Positions 31,116-33,969 of a stretch of 33,969 nucleotides of DNA are shown piece by piece. Positions within the stretch are counted from its first letter, which is position 1; each line of letters starts with the position of its first letter. The notes under the pieces were generated by a model that saw only the letters and a program-made list of their open reading frames with translations, was not told the DNA's origin and did no database searches. The translations under genes were made by a program, and so were the position numbers. The DNA is from Gemmataceae bacterium (GTDB lineage: Bacteria; Planctomycetota; Planctomycetia; Gemmatales; Gemmataceae): contig JAKEHV010000528.1 in NCBI GenBank assembly GCA_022614915.1, positions 1-33,969 on the forward strand. Direction: 5' to 3'.

Positions 31116-31484
31116 TTACCTTCTGCGATAGGTGATGCGGTATTCCGTCTGATTGGAGGTGCTGGTCGTGCGCGTCGAAAGTGTGGTGTCCAGGCTGCCG
31201 GCGGTTTTCTTTTTCGTGCCGGATTGCTCTTCCGAGAATTTACGCGCGTCGTCAAGTGTGGTAGTGATTTGGCCGACGACGTGTTCTTCTTCGCGCTCAA
31301 TGACGTAGCCCTCGGCGAAGCGCGCCGTCATCAACTCCTCGGCTTTGCGGCGGTTCAGTTCCGTGTTCGCCGGCAGGGCAATGACGCCGCCGTCGGGTGT
31401 TTGGAGGATGTGCCGCGCGGTGCCGGTGCAGCCGACGACGCCAGCGCTGATCAACAGGCACAGACCAACCCAAACACGGCGCAT
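31116..31484 (-). CDS. Small lipoprotein
   Basis: A 122-residue lipoprotein with signal and lipobox MRRVWVGLCLLISAGVVGC (Cys19). The ATG at 31484 is preferred over the ATG six bases upstream because AAGGGA then has proper spacing. The mature part is mostly polar (ELNRRKAEELMTARFAEGYVIEREEEHVVG) and ends in a Thr/Ser-rich tail (STRTTSTSNQTEYRITYRRR). No domain is recognised. It lies 42 bases downstream of the BON lipoprotein on the same strand, and the two may act together at the membrane. Confidence 0.75.
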   Translation of the reverse strand: MRRVWVGLCLLISAGVVGCTGTARHILQTPDGGVIALPANTELNRRKAEELMTARFAEGYVIEREEEHVVGQITTTLDDARKFSEEQSGTKKKTAGSLDTTLSTRTTSTSNQTEYRITYRRR

Positions 31485-31526
31485 GTCCATTCCCTTTCGT
31501 GCTGTTTCGTGTCTTTTCGTGGATGG

Positions 31527-31928
31527 TTATTCATCCTTCTCCGGCGGCGGCTCGGGCATTTGCAGGCTGACGATGACTCGCTCCACGCCGACGGTGGCTT
31601 CCGCCAGCGCAATGGCCTTCTCGCGTTGCTCGGCGTTTTGCACCACGCCCCTAAGCTCAATCTCTTTGCCGACCGGGACGACCTCGATCGAGACGTCGGC
31701 GAGCACTTTCTCCCAGCGCAGGCGTTGTTGCACGCGTAGTTCCAAAGATTCCTCAGGCACTGCATTCGGACCCTTCCAATCGGCGAGATTGGCGCGCAGA
31801 TCGGCGGTGGCGGCGTTCGCCTGGGCCACGATCTTCTTGCCGATGCGCGACAGGCATTCGGTGTCCTGGCGCTTGCAGCCGGCAGCGAATAACAGGGGAA
31901 TTGTGATCCAAAGCAGCGGATTGCCCAT
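31527..31928 (-). CDS. BON-domain lipoprotein
   Basis: A 133-residue lipoprotein with signal and lipobox MGNPLLWITIPLLFAAGC (Cys18). After a helical linker the BON domain lies at about 60-125 (LELRVQQRLRWEKVLADVSIEVVPVGKEIELRGVVQNAEQREKAIALAEATVGVERVIVSL). BON domains bind phospholipid membranes and occur in OsmY-type envelope proteins. AGGGAAAG precedes the ATG. It forms a small unit with the downstream lipoprotein gene. Confidence 0.85.
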   Translation of the reverse strand: MGNPLLWITIPLLFAAGCKRQDTECLSRIGKKIVAQANAATADLRANLADWKGPNAVPEESLELRVQQRLRWEKVLADVSIEVVPVGKEIELRGVVQNAEQREKAIALAEATVGVERVIVSLQMPEPPPEKDE

Positions 31929-32047
31929 CTTTCCCTACCTTTGCTACTTGCGGGATTTTTGTTGACAATCACTGATGCGCGGCGAAGTATGCGCAGCAAG
32001 GTGGAAAACATCAAGGTGAAGCAACCGACCGGAGGAATGAGGATCTC

Positions 32048-32794
32048 ATGCGATTCCAGGACATGACCTTTCCCGAACTTCGCCAAGTCAATCGCGACAC
32101 AACGCTGGTTTTGGCCCCAATCGCGGCCTGTGAGCAACATAGCCGGCACTTGCCCACTTTCACCGACACGCTCTTGGTGAGCGCGGTCGCGGGCGGCGTC
32201 GAAGAGCGGCTGCCGGCGCACGTGTTGCTCTTGCCGACGCAGTGGTTCGGGGCCAGCCATCACCATTTGCGCTTCGGCGCGACCTTGTCCGTCCATGTCG
32301 ATACCCATGTAGCGATGCTGTGCGATCTCGTGCAGCCGCTCTTGGACGACGGCCACCAGCGCGTGCTGATCCTGAACGGTCACGGCGGCAACATCGACAC
32401 GATGCAGATGGCCCTGCGCCGGCTGCAACCCAAGTACACAAACAAGCAAGTGACTGCCGCCTCCTACTGGGACCTGGCCGCGAACGAGTTGGCGGCTCTG
32501 GCGGAGGGCCCGCGCAAGAGCATGGGGCACGCGTGCGAATTCGAAACGTCGATGATCCTGGCGCTGCGCCCCGACCTGGTGCGCAAGGACAAGATTCAAA
32601 ACGATCCGCCGCCGCCCGATCCCGCTCTACGCGGCCTCTATATCAGCGAGGACATGCACCAGCGCACCGATCACGGGGCGGTCGGCTATCCCGAATTGGC
32701 GACGCCGGAGAAGGGACGGAAGTTTTTGCAGGCGGCGATCGAGCGAACAGTGGAAGTCGTGCAAGCGTTGCTCAAGCGGCCACTGCCCAATTGA
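32048..32794 (+). CDS. Creatininase-family metal amidohydrolase
   Basis: A 248-residue cytosolic enzyme of the creatininase family. Metal ligands appear in the expected order: CEQHSRHLPTFTD (Glu29, His31, Asp40), the glycine motif ILNGHGGN (His112) and GHACEFETS (His161, Glu164). Family members hydrolyse cyclic amides such as creatinine or FAPy, or act as MftE-type peptidases; the substrate cannot be chosen here because no mycofactocin or riboflavin gene is adjacent. Length is normal. GAGGATC precedes the ATG. Confidence 0.92.
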   Translation: MRFQDMTFPELRQVNRDTTLVLAPIAACEQHSRHLPTFTDTLLVSAVAGGVEERLPAHVLLLPTQWFGASHHHLRFGATLSVHVDTHVAMLCDLVQPLLDDGHQRVLILNGHGGNIDTMQMALRRLQPKYTNKQVTAASYWDLAANELAALAEGPRKSMGHACEFETSMILALRPDLVRKDKIQNDPPPPDPALRGLYISEDMHQRTDHGAVGYPELATPEKGRKFLQAAIERTVEVVQALLKRPLPN

Positions 32795-32801
32795 AAGAAA
32801 A

Positions 32802-32831
32802 TTGACAAGCCGATCGCTGGACTCGTAGAAT
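32802..32831 (+). promoter_or_regulatory. Consensus-like sigma-70 promoter
   Basis: TTGACA (32802-32807), an 18-base spacer, then TAGAAT (32826-32831). It lies 135 bases upstream of the ATG of the Gly/Tyr-rich protein, leaving a leader of about 125-130 bases. Confidence 0.7.
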
Positions 32832-32898
32832 GATCGTTGATGGCATGCCAGCGGAACACGCCGTCACCTGTGGATGTTGGTGAATTCCTTTTCCTGTG

Positions 32899-32950
32899 GG
32901 TCCCCTTTTGAGTGGGACCTCATGCGCAGTCCCGTCCGGCAAACGGGACT
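32899..32950 (+). promoter_or_regulatory. Structured leader hairpins before the ribosome site
   Basis: GGTCCC (32899-32904) pairs with GGGACC (32914-32919). AGTCCCGT (32928-32935) pairs perfectly with ACGGGACT (32943-32950), directly before the GAGGAGGG ribosome site (32952-32959). The second stem could affect access to the ribosome site or protect the 5' end. Confidence 0.55.
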
Positions 32951-32966
32951 TGAGGAGGGCATGACC

Positions 32967-33809
32967 ATGAAGCATCTAGGATGGACCGCACTAGCCGCTG
33001 GGTTGCTGTTTGTGACAGGCAGCCAAGCGGCGCGAGCGGACGACGTAGTGCTTTTGGGCGGCGGCGACGCTCCCACGCAAAACCTGATCTATGATGGGGA
33101 CGCCGACACCGTACTCGCCCATTACCGAGGCGGCTATCGCGGCGGCTACGGGTATGGCGGCTACCGTGGCTATGGCTACGGCGGCTATCGCGGTTATGGT
33201 TACGCTGGCTACCGCGGCTATGGCTACGGCGGTTATCGCGGCTATGGTTACGGCGGCTATGGTTACGGCGGCTATGGGTTCCGTTACTACAGCCCGAGCT
33301 TCGCGTTCAGCTACGGCTATCGGCCCTATTACAACAACTTTTACTACCGCCCGTACTCGTACTACCGGCCGTACTACTCGCCCTATTATTACTCCAGCTA
33401 CGCGTACTCGTACCCCTCATACTCGTACCCGTCGTACTACTACGCGTATCCCTGCGTTCTGGACGAAGCAGGGAATGGCAATGCGGTCGTACTTGGGCAG
33501 CAGCGGCCGATGGAACAAAAGCAGGTGATGCCGCCGGCGGGGAACGGCGACGGCACGTATTTCTACGATGGCGGGCCGGCGAATCGCGTTCCGATCCCGG
33601 GCGCCGAACCCAAGTTCCCGCCTAAGGGGCCGACCGTGCCGCTCGAAGGCAAACTGGTTTCGCTGCCGGCGAAGAGTGCGACCGTGGCATTTCCGGCCTT
33701 TGGCGAGGCTCCTGCCACAGCCGCACCTGCGCAAAACGACGCCCGGTTCGTCTCACTGCAAGCGACAACTTCGAGCCGCAGTGCATTCCCAGCGTACGGT
33801 GAAAAATAG
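32967..33809 (+). CDS. Exported Gly/Tyr-rich repeat protein
   Basis: A 280-residue exported protein with a signal peptide (MKHLGWTALAAGLLFVTGSQAARA). Residues 53-105 are Gly-Tyr-Arg repeats (GYRGYGYGG unit). Residues 107-172 are Tyr/Ser/Pro-rich (YYRPYSYYRPYYSPYY). A Pro-rich part follows, and two related motifs close the chain (VSLPAKSATVAFPAFGE and VSLQATTSSRSAFPAYGE). Start is the ATG at 32967, 7 bases after GAGGAGGG; an ATG at 32961 is too close. The sequence is low-complexity and aromatic, like structural, adhesive or phase-separating envelope proteins of planctomycetes. No enzyme domain is seen. Own promoter and terminator. Confidence 0.88.
   Translation: MKHLGWTALAAGLLFVTGSQAARADDVVLLGGGDAPTQNLIYDGDADTVLAHYRGGYRGGYGYGGYRGYGYGGYRGYGYAGYRGYGYGGYRGYGYGGYGYGGYGFRYYSPSFAFSYGYRPYYNNFYYRPYSYYRPYYSPYYYSSYAYSYPSYSYPSYYYAYPCVLDEAGNGNAVVLGQQRPMEQKQVMPPAGNGDGTYFYDGGPANRVPIPGAEPKFPPKGPTVPLEGKLVSLPAKSATVAFPAFGEAPATAAPAQNDARFVSLQATTSSRSAFPAYGEK
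33123..33281. repeat. GGCTATCGCGG-type coding repeat
   Basis: Short tandem units (GGCTACGGCGGCTATCGCGG type, 15-27 bases) encode the GYRGYGYGG region. Neighbouring units are near-identical in DNA, so length variation between strains is likely. Confidence 0.85.
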
Positions 33810-33834
33810 TGGTGAGTTGCCAACATCATTCCGT

Positions 33835-33862
33835 AGGACAGGTTTTTAACCTGTCCTTTTTT
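33835..33862 (+). terminator. Rho-independent terminator of the Gly/Tyr-rich gene
   Basis: A perfect 10-base stem (AGGACAGGTT, 33835-33844, with 33848-33857), a TTT loop and a run of six T. It lies 25 bases after the stop codon. Confidence 0.85.
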
Positions 33863-33867
33863 GTTGC

Positions 33868-33957
33868 GTAGGATAGGATTCCGTTCCTGTCCTGCCTTGC
33901 TGGGAATCGCTATGGGCGCATTGGTCAGGAGCGGAATCCGGAGCGGAATCCTAACCT
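33868..33957. repeat. GTAGGATAGGATTCC inverted repeat
   Basis: Arms at about 33868-33883 and 33942-33957 (GTAGGATAGGATTCCG with one mismatch) face each other. GGAATCC recurs between them, and the unit resembles the neighbouring terminator arm GTAGGACAGG. It is another short inverted-repeat family in the intergenic DNA. Confidence 0.65.
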
Positions 33958-33969
33958 ACTGCGGCAAAA

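Noticed and set aside
32018-32047. Promoter TTGACA at about 31964 for the creatininase gene
   Set aside because: The nearest -10-like hexamer is about 20 bases away, which is too long a spacer to support a call.
31451-32599. A 382-residue minus-strand open frame
   Set aside because: It overlaps the BON lipoprotein and the creatininase gene in the wrong frame or strand; both of those have clear motifs.

Overview
The window looks like chromosomal DNA of a planctomycete, most likely a Gemmata-like (Gemmataceae) bacterium. Four things point that way. The DNA is G+C-rich with long antisense open frames. There is a set of planctomycete-typical families: a DUF1559 prepilin-like protein, TIGR03067, DUF1080, a PmoA/DUF6807-like protein, a Tat-exported Gfo/Idh/MocA oxidoreductase, a Ser/Thr kinase fused to a LamG-like domain, a caspase-like peptidase and a Gly/Tyr-rich exported protein. 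Most proteins carry export or lipoprotein signals. The gaps between genes are full of short inverted-repeat families. No rRNA, tRNA, CRISPR array, integrase or transposase was seen.

Layout. 1-1.8 kb (+): tail of an unknown gene, a membrane-anchored alpha/beta hydrolase and a GNAT acetyltransferase. 1.8-4.3 kb (-): an ECF42-type sigma factor with two DGPF (YCII-related) genes; each DGPF gene is preceded by a TGTCGA-N17-CGAC match to the published ECF42 promoter, so this is a self-contained regulon. 4.5-12.6 kb (-): NxxGxxAF-repeat protein, Tat oxidoreductase, secreted hydrolase, stand-alone acyl carrier protein, DUF6134-like protein, a secreted protein and a PmoA-like protein separated by two structured repeat elements, and a hypothetical gene. 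12.5-15.8 kb: a BamE-like small protein, an ankyrin remnant, TIGR03067 (+) and a large kinase (-).

15.9-17.8 kb is a lower-GC island. It holds a coiled-coil/membrane/tail-collar gene, a site with the anatomy of an integron attC, and a small Cys-rich reading frame with an apparent one-base frameshift. A tandem-repeat tract with an 18-bp perfect palindrome lies upstream of the collar gene. 17.8-20.6 kb (-): ECF sigma factor, caspase-like peptidase and thioredoxin-like protein. 20.8-24.3 kb (+): membrane protein, DUF1559 gene with a lipoprotein, and an M50 metalloprotease. 24.3-28.2 kb (-): LamG membrane protein, two tandem Hsp20 genes and a TPR membrane protein. 28.3-29.3 kb (+): DAHP synthase. 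29.3-31.9 kb (-): a HEAT lipoprotein, DUF1080 protein, and two small lipoproteins, one with a BON domain. 32-33.8 kb (+): a creatininase-family amidohydrolase and the Gly/Tyr-rich protein with a consensus-like promoter, a structured leader and a terminator.

The points most worth following up are the ECF42 regulon with its paired promoters, the lone attC-like site without an integrase, a pair of hairpin elements whose stems differ only by compensatory changes, and a short repeat (core GCCCGACGCGC) that lies next to stop codons, supplies a protein C-terminus and sits in frame inside a repeat protein.
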